A stretch of 64,000 nt of DNA from Bacteroidales bacterium (lineage in GTDB: Bacteria > Bacteroidota > Bacteroidia > Bacteroidales > P3), in the NCBI GenBank assembly GCA_028708845.1, contig JAQVXZ010000011.1:1-64000 (forward strand). Reading direction: 5' to 3'. Shown piece by piece: positions 53,766 to 61,600 of the stretch; positions within the stretch are counted from its first letter, which is position 1; every line of letters starts with the position of its first letter. The translations under genes were made by a program, and so were the position numbers. Below the pieces are notes generated by a model that saw only the letters and a list, made by a program, of their open reading frames with translations, had not been told where the DNA came from and made no database searches.

Positions 53766-55319
53766 ATGAATAAAGATTTAATAATTGATGTAAAGGATTT
53801 GGGAGTTGAAATCGCTTTGCTTGAGGACAAGCAACTAGTAGAATTACACCAAGAAAAGAACGAAACAAGTCATCTTGTTGGCGATATCTATTTAGGTACT
53901 GTCAAGAAGATAATGCCGGGTCTTAATGCCGCATTTGTTGATGTTGGGCATGAAAAGGATGCTTTTCTACACTATCTTGACTTAGGACTTCATTTCAATT
54001 CTTTAGATAAATTTACTCGAACTTGTATCAGTGCTGATGCAAAGAGTGTTTTTATTGAAAAGATGAAATTGGAACCCGATTTAGAAAAAAACGGGAAACT
54101 TAATAATGTCTTAAAGCAAGGACAAATTATTTTAGTTCAAATTGCTAAAGAACCAATATCTACAAAAGGTCCTAGGCTCACCTCTGAGCTTTCCTTTGCA
54201 GGAAGATATTTGGTCTTAATTCCATTTTCAAATAAGATTTCTATCTCTTCAAAAATCAAAAGTGTTGAAGAAAGAAATAGGCTTAAACGTTTAATCCAAA
54301 GTATTCGTCCAAACAATTTTGGTGTAATAATAAGGACAGTTGCCGAAAGTCAAAATGTTGCTGAATTAGATGCAGATTTAAAAGATTTATTATCGAAATG
54401 GGATGTAATCTATAAAAAGTTACCAAAAACCCTACCTCCTAATAAACTTGTTTCTGAGATTGATAAATCAACCGCTATTCTTCGAGACTTATTGTCGGAT
54501 GATTTTACAAACGTATTTGTAAATAATGCGGATATGTATGAGGACTTAAGGTCTTACATGAAAACAATATCTCCAGAGAAAGTAGATTTGGTTCGTCACT
54601 ATAAATTACAGACTCCAATTTTCGATCAGTTTGGAGTGTCAAATCAAATTCGCAATTCTTTTGGTAAGGTTGTGACAATTAGATCTGGTATTTATTTGGT
54701 AATAGAGCAAACAGAAGCAATGTGTGTTGTGGATGTTAATTCAGGACACAGAAGTAAATCATCGAAAGATCAGGAAGAGAATGCCTTAATGGTTAATATG
54801 GAAGCCGCTGAGGAGATTGCCAGGCAGATGAGACTACGAGATATTGGAGGAATAATAGTAATAGATTTTATTGATTTAAATATTGCGACCAATAGGAAGC
54901 AACTTTTCACTAAAATGACTGAGCTAATGTCAAGAGACAAAGCTCGTCACACTATTTTACCCCTAAGTAAATTCTGTTTGATGCAGATAACACGTCAAAG
55001 AGTTAGACCAGTGATAACTTTTGATTTATCTGAGATATGTCCAGTATGTGGAGGCACAGGCAAGATTAAATCTTCAATAATAATTGTAGATGAGATTGAA
55101 AATGACCTAAAATACTTAGTTCAAGAGCAAAACGAGAAAAACTTAACAATCATCGTTCATCCTTTCGTTCACTCATACCTTACAAAAGGATTCTTTTTAT
55201 CACGAATAAAAAAATGGGAAAGAACGTATAAATCAAAAATTAAATTACTAGAAGACACTAATTTTAGTCTTTTAGAATATCAGTTTTTGAATGCGAACAA
55301 GGATGTAATAAAATTATAA
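53766..55319 (+). CDS. rng: Ribonuclease G/E family endoribonuclease
   Basis: Single-strand-specific endonuclease acting in rRNA maturation and mRNA decay. The 517-residue protein has an S1 domain (SHLVGDIYLGTVKKIMPGLN on, residues ~27-110), the DNase I-like catalytic part with VVDVNSGHRSK (~323) and IVIDFIDL (~362), and the zinc-link CPVCGGTGKI (~422). It lacks the long RNase E scaffold tail. The frame is open from 53730, but this falls in the terminator hairpin, so ATG 53766 (MNKDLIIDVKD) is the start. Confidence 0.95.
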   Translation: MNKDLIIDVKDLGVEIALLEDKQLVELHQEKNETSHLVGDIYLGTVKKIMPGLNAAFVDVGHEKDAFLHYLDLGLHFNSLDKFTRTCISADAKSVFIEKMKLEPDLEKNGKLNNVLKQGQIILVQIAKEPISTKGPRLTSELSFAGRYLVLIPFSNKISISSKIKSVEERNRLKRLIQSIRPNNFGVIIRTVAESQNVAELDADLKDLLSKWDVIYKKLPKTLPPNKLVSEIDKSTAILRDLLSDDFTNVFVNNADMYEDLRSYMKTISPEKVDLVRHYKLQTPIFDQFGVSNQIRNSFGKVVTIRSGIYLVIEQTEAMCVVDVNSGHRSKSSKDQEENALMVNMEAAEEIARQMRLRDIGGIIVIDFIDLNIATNRKQLFTKMTELMSRDKARHTILPLSKFCLMQITRQRVRPVITFDLSEICPVCGGTGKIKSSIIIVDEIENDLKYLVQEQNEKNLTIIVHPFVHSYLTKGFFLSRIKKWERTYKSKIKLLEDTNFSLLEYQFLNANKDVIKL

Positions 55320-55349
55320 TAGAACATATTATAGTTTTTTGAGACTTTG

Positions 55350-55380
55350 ACTCTCTTCTTTCTTAAGGAGAGAGTTTTTT
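55350..55380 (+). terminator. Intrinsic terminator of rng
   Basis: ACTCTCTTC (55350-55358) pairs with GGAGAGAGT (55367-55375; one G-U pair) over an 8-nt loop, followed by a T6 run, 30 nt after the rng stop. Confidence 0.85.
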
Positions 55381-55387
55381 GTTGATT

Positions 55388-55473
55388 GAATCTTCGTTTT
55401 AATTTCTTAGATCTTCACTTTAATTTTCTCTTTCTTTGATTCAGAAAATTCTTTCTTTGATTCATTTTCTAAA
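55388..55473. repeat. Class B tandem array, 4 x 21 bp (locus 5)
   Basis: Units start near 55389, 55410, 55431 and 55452: ATCTTCGTTTTAATTT, ATCTTCACTTTAATTT, TTCTTTGATTCAGAAAAT and TTCTTTGATTCATTTTC. The period is 21 bp. The last unit runs into the stop codon end of the convergent methyltransferase-like gene. There is no class A array at this locus. Confidence 0.7.
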
Positions 55474-55861
55474 ATATATAATGCTGAGGGCTAAGGTTTT
55501 TGTTTTGGGATACAAGACCTAAATAGAATAAATCAATACTTACAAGTGTCCTTGGGTCGGTTTTGATTTTATGAAATTCCATATAAGATTCTTGCGTTTG
55601 GTAAGGGTTTCCTATGCAGAGAATAGTATTATTATTGATTTGGTTTTGGATATTTTGAAATTCAATATAAGAACAAGGAATGCTAAGTATATTTTCTTTT
55701 CCAAATTCTTTTTCAAGTGAAAGGATTAATTTGTTTGGGTTTCTCCTGTTTTTCTTTATTAGTTTATTATATAAATCAAACATATAGGGAGAGTGAATGG
55801 AATATTCGTTTTTCTTTTTTAAAAAATGTAATAGTCTATTTTTCTGTTTAAATAGATTCAT
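55469..55861 (-). CDS. Shortened methyltransferase-like protein (SAM domain apparently missing)
   Basis: A 130-residue product. The start (LHFLKKKNEYSIHSPYMFDLY) resembles the N-terminus of a Bacteroidota class I methyltransferase-like family (HGIHSPFVF type), and the end (LVSIDLFYLGLVSQNKNLS then PQHYIF) resembles its C-terminus. The family is about 230 residues; the middle SAM-binding region with the glycine-rich loop is absent or reduced to ILCIGNPY. The frame is intact and a promoter is present, so it may be a functional small protein or an in-frame deletion remnant. Confidence 0.55.
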   Translation of the reverse strand: MNLFKQKNRLLHFLKKKNEYSIHSPYMFDLYNKLIKKNRRNPNKLILSLEKEFGKENILSIPCSYIEFQNIQNQINNNTILCIGNPYQTQESYMEFHKIKTDPRTLVSIDLFYLGLVSQNKNLSPQHYIF

Positions 55862-55893
55862 ATTATAGTATGGTTTTATAATTAATTATAATT

Positions 55894-55902
55894 GCAAAGA
55901 TA
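55894..55902 (-). promoter_or_regulatory. -7 element of the methyltransferase-like gene
   Basis: Minus-strand TATCTTTGC (55902-55894) fits TAnnTTTG, 33 nt before the ATG at 55861. Confidence 0.55.
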
Positions 55903-55924
55903 AGCTTTTTTGAAATAATTTATT

Positions 55925-55933
55925 TACCTTTGC
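55925..55933 (+). promoter_or_regulatory. -7 element of the lptB operon
   Basis: TACCTTTGC fits TAnnTTTG, about 80 nt before the lptB ATG; the -33 part is not clear. Confidence 0.5.
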
Positions 55934-56011
55934 TGATTAAAGAGGTTAATTATGGACTTTATCATTAATCTGGAATAATAAAATAAAGAATTAAACTGTT
56001 TATTCTTAGCG

Positions 56012-56734
56012 ATGAAATTATACACAGAGGAAGTTGTCAAGAAATATAGGAAAAGAACTGTTGTTAAAGGAGTTTCAATTGAAGTTAATCAAGGGGAAAT
56101 TGTTGGATTATTAGGTCCAAATGGTGCTGGGAAAACAACAACTTTTTATATGATGGTAGGCTTGATTAAGCCTTATAGTGGAGAGGTTTTCCTTGATGAT
56201 CAAAGGATAACAGATATGCCAATGTATCAAAGGGCTCAGCTTGGGGTAGGGTATTTAGCCCAAGAGGCTTCTGTTTTTAGAACCCTATCAGTAGAGGATA
56301 ACATTATGGCAGTTTTGGAGTTTAGAGACTTAAATCAAAAAGAAAGAATAACCATAATGGAGGATCTACTTAATGAGTTTGGACTTAACCATATTAGAAA
56401 GAGTAAGGGGAATCAGCTTTCGGGAGGAGAGAGAAGAAGAACAGAGATTGCAAGAGCCTTAGCGGCTGACCCAAAGTTTATTCTTCTTGACGAGCCTTTT
56501 GCTGGGGTTGACCCTATTGCTGTTCAGGATATTCAAACTATTGTTTCGAAATTAAAAGAAAGAAATATAGGGGTTTTAATAACAGATCACAATGTTCACG
56601 AAACTCTCACCATTACCGACAGAGCTTATTTATTATTTGAAGGCAGTGTTTTGAAAGCTGGAACTCCTAAAGAGCTTGCAGCAGATGAGCAAGTTAGAAA
56701 GAAGTACTTGGGAGAAAACTTTGAATTACGATAA
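56012..56734 (+). CDS. lptB: LPS export ABC transporter ATPase LptB
   Basis: ATPase of the LptB2FG complex that extracts lipopolysaccharide from the inner membrane. The 240-residue protein has Walker [21 protein letters not shown] (~31-50), the family block [20 protein letters not shown] (~86-105), signature [15 protein letters not shown] (~137) and Walker [14 protein letters not shown] (~158). It starts a plus-strand block with a deacetylase-like gene (11-bp gap), hldD and kdsC, all compatible with LPS synthesis. Confidence 0.96.
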   Translation: MKLYTEEVVKKYRKRTVVKGVSIEVNQGEIVGLLGPNGAGKTTTFYMMVGLIKPYSGEVFLDDQRITDMPMYQRAQLGVGYLAQEASVFRTLSVEDNIMAVLEFRDLNQKERITIMEDLLNEFGLNHIRKSKGNQLSGGERRRTEIARALAADPKFILLDEPFAGVDPIAVQDIQTIVSKLKERNIGVLITDHNVHETLTITDRAYLLFEGSVLKAGTPKELAADEQVRKKYLGENFELR

Positions 56735-56745
56735 AAAGGAATATT

Positions 56746-58077
56746 ATGCTTTTTATTTTCATAGATAAAATAACAAATAGAGTAGGATATACTTTAAGTT
56801 TAATTTTCAAGGATATACTTGGTGTTGATTATAAAATAACAACCAATAGAGAGGCATTTGAGAGTTATGAAGGACCTAAATTGTCATATTCTAAAAATAG
56901 AATAGCAGATGAACCATTTATTTGTTCAACGGATTTGCTTTTTGAAACAGTAATTGAAATAAAAGAGCTAAACCTTTTTGAATATAAAGGTAATCCTGCA
57001 GTGTTTAGAACATATTCAAAGGACTCATTACTGCCTTTTGATATTTTTGCAGCTTCTTTTTATTTTGTTTCTAGGTATGAAGAATACCTCCCATTTATTC
57101 AAGACAGCCATGGAAGGTTTCGTTATCAAGAAAGCTTTGCTTTTCAGAACTCTTTCCTTCATAAGCCAATTGTAAATATTTGGGCAAAACTATTGGAACA
57201 AAAGCTTAAGGATATATATCCTGATTTGATATTTACCAAGCATTATTTCCGATTCTATAATACTATTGATATTGATTCTGCGTACTCATTTAAGGAAAAA
57301 GGGATAGCAAGGAAATTTGTTGGGTTTATAAGAGATATTATTAGTGGGAACTTCTCAGAAGTTATTTATAGATTTAATGTTTTGTTTTTAGGGAAGAAAG
57401 ATCCTTATGATACATTTGATTATCAAATCTCTCTAATAAAGAAATACAAACTTAAAACGATTTACTTTGTTCTTTTTGGTCATTATGGGAAGTACGATAA
57501 AAACATATCGCCATATAATAAGAAGTTTCAGATGCTTATAAAGTATCTTTGTGACTATGCAAAGGTTGGAATCCATCCCTCGTATGCCTCTTTTGACGAG
57601 GAGGAAGAGTTGAATATGCAAATTAAAGAGTTATTACAAGTTATACATAAACCTGTTTTTAGAAGCAGATTTCATTTCTTAAGATTTAGGTTGCCAATAT
57701 CATTCAGAAGGCTGTTAAATAATATGATTACAGATGATTATTCAATGGGTTATTCAGATATTATTGGATTTAGGGCAGGTATTTGTTCTGGTTATAATTT
57801 CTACGACTTAGAGATTGACGGAGAAACAAAACTAAGACTTCATCCTTTTGCAATTATGGACGTTGCCTTAAGAGATGGAATGCGTTTAAATCCAAAGGAA
57901 GCAATTGAAAAAGTAAAAGAAATTGCTGACCAGGTAATTGAAGTTGAGGGCGACTTTATTAGTGTTTGGCATAATGAATCGATGTGTGAGAGATATCAAT
58001 GGAAGGGTTGGAGAGAGGTCTATGAAAAGATGATAGAATATGTTTCAGCAGTTGATAGAACTCCATTCGAACAGTAG
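56746..58077 (+). CDS. Polysaccharide deacetylase-like family protein (DUF7033-type)
   Basis: The 443-residue protein lacks a signal peptide. The N-terminal part (LPFDIFAASFYFVSRYEEYL at ~93-112) is typical of a Bacteroidota family annotated as polysaccharide deacetylase with a DUF7033 domain; the middle has the NodB-like features FYNTIDIDSAYSF (metal Asp pair) and VGIHPSYAS (His). It may deacetylate a glycan or glycolipid; the substrate is unknown. It lies between lptB and hldD. Confidence 0.75.
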   Translation: MLFIFIDKITNRVGYTLSLIFKDILGVDYKITTNREAFESYEGPKLSYSKNRIADEPFICSTDLLFETVIEIKELNLFEYKGNPAVFRTYSKDSLLPFDIFAASFYFVSRYEEYLPFIQDSHGRFRYQESFAFQNSFLHKPIVNIWAKLLEQKLKDIYPDLIFTKHYFRFYNTIDIDSAYSFKEKGIARKFVGFIRDIISGNFSEVIYRFNVLFLGKKDPYDTFDYQISLIKKYKLKTIYFVLFGHYGKYDKNISPYNKKFQMLIKYLCDYAKVGIHPSYASFDEEEELNMQIKELLQVIHKPVFRSRFHFLRFRLPISFRRLLNNMITDDYSMGYSDIIGFRAGICSGYNFYDLEIDGETKLRLHPFAIMDVALRDGMRLNPKEAIEKVKEIADQVIEVEGDFISVWHNESMCERYQWKGWREVYEKMIEYVSAVDRTPFEQ

Positions 58078-58135
58078 TATGGAACATAAAGAAAGAATAA
58101 TCGTATAAGTTTCACAATTCACAATGTTAATAATT

Positions 58136-59101
58136 ATGATAGTAGTTACAGGAGCAGCAGGTTTTATAGGAAGTTGTATGGTAAGTAAGTTGAATAAACT
58201 TGGAAGGAATGATATTATTATTGTTGATGATTTCAAGAAAAAATCAAAGAAAAGCAATTACTCTAACCTTCAATATGCCAAAAAAATAGATAGAAACGAG
58301 TTTATAAGTTGGTTTGAAAAGAATGCAAGAAACATTGAATTTGTCTATCATTTAGGCGCAAGAACAGATACAACAGAGTCAGATTGGAAGGTGTTATTAG
58401 ATTTAAACCTTAACTATTCTAAGAATGTTTGGAGGATTTGTACATTTAATACTATTCCTTTGGTTTATGCCTCTTCGGCAGCAACCTATGGAGAAGGAGA
58501 AAATGGATATGATGATAATCAAGATGTAATTCCAAACCTAAAGCCACTTAACCTTTATGGGCAATCAAAGCAAGATTTCGATTTATGGGTTCTAAAACAA
58601 GAAAACAAACCTCCTTTTTGGGCAGGCTTGAAGTTCTTTAATGTTTATGGACCAAACGAATACCACAAACAAAGAATGGCATCTGTTATTTTTCATTCAT
58701 TTAATCAAATAAATGAACAAGGATTTGTTAAACTATTCCGCTCACATCGACCAGACTTTAAGGATGGAAAACAATTAAGAGACTTTATTTACGTTAAGGA
58801 CTTGATTTCAGTAATGGCATTTATGTTTGAGAACGATATGGAATCGGGAGTTTACAATTTAGGAACAGGTAAGGCAAGAAGCTTCTATGACTTGGCTCTA
58901 GCTACATTTAAGGCTATGGGCAAGGAAGCAAATATTGAGTTTATTGATATCCCAATTGACATTAGAGATAAATATCAATACTTTACTGAAGCTAAGATGG
59001 AAAAACTTATTAATGCTGGATACAAAGAGAAGTTTCACACATTAGAGGAAGGTGTCCAGGATTATGTGAAAAATTATTTAATGACAAAATTATACTATTA
59101 A
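58136..59101 (+). CDS. hldD: ADP-L-glycero-D-manno-heptose 6-epimerase
   Basis: Makes ADP-L-glycero-heptose for the LPS inner core. The 321-residue short-chain dehydrogenase has MIVVTGAAGFIGSCMVSKLN with the NADP-binding GxxGxxG, LGARTDTTESDW (family-specific), LVYASSAATYGEG and the catalytic YGQSKQDFDLWVL (YxxxK-like), FFNVYGPNEYHKQRMAS. ATG 58136 is the start that matches the family; ATG 58124 would add four residues. kdsC follows by 4 bp. Confidence 0.93.
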   Translation: MIVVTGAAGFIGSCMVSKLNKLGRNDIIIVDDFKKKSKKSNYSNLQYAKKIDRNEFISWFEKNARNIEFVYHLGARTDTTESDWKVLLDLNLNYSKNVWRICTFNTIPLVYASSAATYGEGENGYDDNQDVIPNLKPLNLYGQSKQDFDLWVLKQENKPPFWAGLKFFNVYGPNEYHKQRMASVIFHSFNQINEQGFVKLFRSHRPDFKDGKQLRDFIYVKDLISVMAFMFENDMESGVYNLGTGKARSFYDLALATFKAMGKEANIEFIDIPIDIRDKYQYFTEAKMEKLINAGYKEKFHTLEEGVQDYVKNYLMTKLYY

Positions 59102-59105
59102 CTAT

Positions 59106-59624
59106 ATGAACTATAAAGCTAAACTACATTCAATAAAAGCATTTATTTTTGATTATGATGGAGTGTTAACTGATGGGTTTTTGATGGTAAGTGACCAAAA
59201 CAATATATTTCGAAGCGGAAATGTTAAGGATGGTTATGCTATTCAATACGCAATACGAAAAGGTTATGAAATTGCTATTATATCAGGAGGAAATGGAGAA
59301 AGCATATTAGCCAGAATGGAAATGTTGGGGATAAAAGACGTTTACACTGGCTCCTCAAACAAGAAAGAAGTGTACTTTAACTACTTGAAAGAAAAAGGAT
59401 ACAAATCAGAAGAAATACTCTATATGGGAGACGATATCCCAGATTATGATGTAATGGTTGAGGCTGGAGTGTCAACTTGCCCTGCAGATGCGGTTGAGGA
59501 GATTAAGTCCGTAGCAGATTATATTTCACATAAGAATGGAGGTCATGGTTGTGTAAGGGACGTGATAGAACAGGTTATGAGATTGCATAATCAATGGTTT
59601 CATGAAGAAGCAAAAGCATGGTAA
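59106..59624 (+). CDS. kdsC: 3-deoxy-D-manno-octulosonate 8-phosphate phosphatase (KdsC-like HAD)
   Basis: Removes phosphate from Kdo-8-phosphate for LPS synthesis. The 172-residue HAD protein has FIFDYDGVLTDGFL (Asp nucleophile pair, residues ~13-26), AIISGGNGESI, and ILYMGDDIPDYDVMVEAG (~98-115). The C-terminal GGHGCVRDVIEQVM is the usual KdsC ending. It overlaps rlpA by 7 nt. Confidence 0.92.
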   Translation: MNYKAKLHSIKAFIFDYDGVLTDGFLMVSDQNNIFRSGNVKDGYAIQYAIRKGYEIAIISGGNGESILARMEMLGIKDVYTGSSNKKEVYFNYLKEKGYKSEEILYMGDDIPDYDVMVEAGVSTCPADAVEEIKSVADYISHKNGGHGCVRDVIEQVMRLHNQWFHEEAKAW

Positions 59625-60307
59625 ACTTATTTAGGTCTTTTATAATAGTATTAATCTTATTGATTCCTCTTTTTGGTTTTTCACAACCAAAGGTAGGGAA
59701 GAAATTAGAGAATAGGAAGGCCACTTTTTATCATAATAAGTTCGTCAATAGGAGAACTTCATCTGGGGAGAAATTCGTTCAAACCAAATACACTGCAGCA
59801 CATAAAACAATACCATTAAATACTCTAGTAAAAGTAACGAATCAAAATAATGGACGTTCAGTTATTGTGAAGGTAAATGATCGTTGTCCTAAGAGAGGAG
59901 TTATAGACTTATCCCTTGTTGCGGCAAAGAGATTAAAGATGATTGAAAAAGGCGTTGCATCAGTGGAAATTGAAATTTTAAGTGACGATTACTTAGATAT
60001 TTGGGAAAAACAAGATGAAATATTTAATATGTTCGATCGTATTGAGGAAAAAGACAGCTTAAATACCAGTTGTTTTGATTCAAGTATTATTGGAAATTCA
60101 ATGAGGTTTTTAGGATGTTTTTCTAACTTAAAACCTATTCAAATATCCAAACTTGAAATGCAGGCTAAGCAAAATCTGGCAAATAGCGAACTATCAAGCA
60201 AATACGGGGATAATACAAGGGTGTTTTATTATGAAAACAAGCAATATTATTATGAAAATACAGGGTACTTTAATCCATTAAATTCATTTAATAATGTAGT
60301 CATCTAG
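59618..60307 (+). CDS. rlpA: RlpA-like double-psi beta-barrel protein
   Basis: The 229-residue exported protein (signal IVLILLIPLFGFSQ) has the RlpA barrel: ATFYHNKFVNRRTSSGEKF, YTAAHKTIPLNTLVKVTN and VIVKVNDRCPKRGVIDLSLV, with catalytic-type His and Asp kept. RlpA of Pseudomonas is a lytic transglycosylase at the septum. No SPOR domain is present; the C-terminal ~100 residues are unrecognised, and the last part is rich in Tyr and Asn. Confidence 0.85.
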   Translation: MVNLFRSFIIVLILLIPLFGFSQPKVGKKLENRKATFYHNKFVNRRTSSGEKFVQTKYTAAHKTIPLNTLVKVTNQNNGRSVIVKVNDRCPKRGVIDLSLVAAKRLKMIEKGVASVEIEILSDDYLDIWEKQDEIFNMFDRIEEKDSLNTSCFDSSIIGNSMRFLGCFSNLKPIQISKLEMQAKQNLANSELSSKYGDNTRVFYYENKQYYYENTGYFNPLNSFNNVVI

Positions 60308-60384
60308 TCAAAGGAAAAGTATCATCAAATGTAAATTTAAAAAAATAAAAATACAGAATAGTTTTTTATTATAAAATTTATTTT

Positions 60385-60393
60385 TACTTTTGC
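60385..60393 (+). promoter_or_regulatory. -7 element of the porP-gldK-gldL operon
   Basis: TACTTTTGC fits TAnnTTTG. It lies about 118 nt before the porP ATG, so the operon has a long leader. Confidence 0.55.
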
Positions 60394-60466
60394 AAGACAC
60401 ATTTTCTTGAATTATTATGTTGTAAAAGAGCTAAACAATTAATAATTAAAGTAAAATAATAATAAT

Positions 60467-60486
60467 TACCATCATAGTAGATGGTA
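60467..60486 (+). other. Leader hairpin upstream of porP
   Basis: TACCATC, loop ATAGTA, GATGGTA: a perfect 7-bp stem within the predicted leader, 24 nt before the porP start codon. It may influence translation or mRNA stability. Confidence 0.5.
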
Positions 60487-60510
60487 TTTACATTGCATTT
60501 ATAATATATT

Positions 60511-61524
60511 ATGTATAAACGAAATATCTTGTTTTCACTCACTAAGGCAGCAAAATCTTGTTTGTTTGTTATAATAGCAATCATGCCTTTCATAGGTTTT
60601 TCGCAACAAGAGCCTCAATTTACTCAGTATATGTTTAATCGTTTGTCATATAATCCGGCTTACGCAGGTAGTAATGGCGCAATGTGTTTAACAGGATTTT
60701 ACAGAAACCAATGGATGGGATTAAAGCTAACAGATATTAATAATGGCAACCCTTCAACACCAACTACATTAAATTTTTCGTTTGACCTTCCAATAAGAAT
60801 TTTACACGGAGGCCTAGGAGCCACAATAGTATCTGATAAGATTGGATATTGGGATCAAACCTTTGTGAAATTAGATTATGCATATAGATTTGAATTGCCT
60901 ACAGGTAATTTAGCAATTGGTATAGAGACACAATTCTTTAGCTCTGCAATTGATTTTGGAAAATTAGTAGGAAGTGATCAAATTAATGAATTAGATCAAA
61001 TAATACCCTCGAATGACCCTGTCTTAAGAGATGCATCACAACAGAACGACTTCTTATTTGACCTAGGACTAGGTGTATATTATCAAATCCCTGGAAAGTT
61101 TTATGCAGGATTATCATCTACAAAATTATTAGAGACTAAGAGTGAAAAGCTTAAATGGCAGGATAAGAGACATTATTTTATTTTAGCAGGATATGAATGG
61201 ACAATTCCAGCTTACCCTTCTTTTAGGGTTTTACCATCTGCAATATTAAAAACCGAATTATCAACATTCCAACTTGATGCATCGGCACTTTTGGAATATA
61301 ATTATATGTTTTGGGGAGGAGTAAATTTCCGTATCCAAGACGCAGTAAGTGTTTTAGGAGGGTTAACATTGGGTGGCTTTAAACTTGGAATGGCTTATGA
61401 TATACCAACAGGAAGAGTGTCAGGAAAATCTTTTGGATCTTTTGAACTCTTTGTTAGATATTGTTTCAAGGTTGAAAACCAACCTAAGCCTCCAACAAGC
61501 TACAGAAACACTCGTATGAATTAA
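60511..61524 (+). CDS. porP: Type IX secretion outer-membrane protein, PorP/SprF family
   Basis: The 337-residue protein has a signal peptide ending near FIGFSQ and the family start QQEPQFTQYMFNRLSYNPAY followed by AGS and FYRNQWMGL, then a predicted beta-barrel with the late LGGLTLGGFKLGMAYDI. PorP/SprF proteins anchor type IX substrates or the motor to the outer membrane. The adjacent gldK and gldL make this the porP of the core locus. Confidence 0.93.
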   Translation: MYKRNILFSLTKAAKSCLFVIIAIMPFIGFSQQEPQFTQYMFNRLSYNPAYAGSNGAMCLTGFYRNQWMGLKLTDINNGNPSTPTTLNFSFDLPIRILHGGLGATIVSDKIGYWDQTFVKLDYAYRFELPTGNLAIGIETQFFSSAIDFGKLVGSDQINELDQIIPSNDPVLRDASQQNDFLFDLGLGVYYQIPGKFYAGLSSTKLLETKSEKLKWQDKRHYFILAGYEWTIPAYPSFRVLPSAILKTELSTFQLDASALLEYNYMFWGGVNFRIQDAVSVLGGLTLGGFKLGMAYDIPTGRVSGKSFGSFELFVRYCFKVENQPKPPTSYRNTRMN

Positions 61525-61535
61525 AATTAATGTAA

Positions 61536-61559
61536 CTAAACGATTTTTTTTACGTTTAG
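61536..61559 (+). other. Stem-loop between porP and gldK
   Basis: CTAAACG (61536-61542) and CGTTTAG (61553-61559) form a 7-bp stem whose loop contains a T8 run. As no T-run follows it, a processing or stability element is more likely than a terminator in plus sense. Confidence 0.45.
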
Positions 61560-61600
61560 AGAAAGAAATAACAGAAAAGAAATATAAAATTTCGGAGAAT

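Noticed and set aside
61536-61559. Terminator between porP and gldK
   Set aside because: The T-run is inside the loop and not after the stem, and porP, gldK and gldL are normally one operon.
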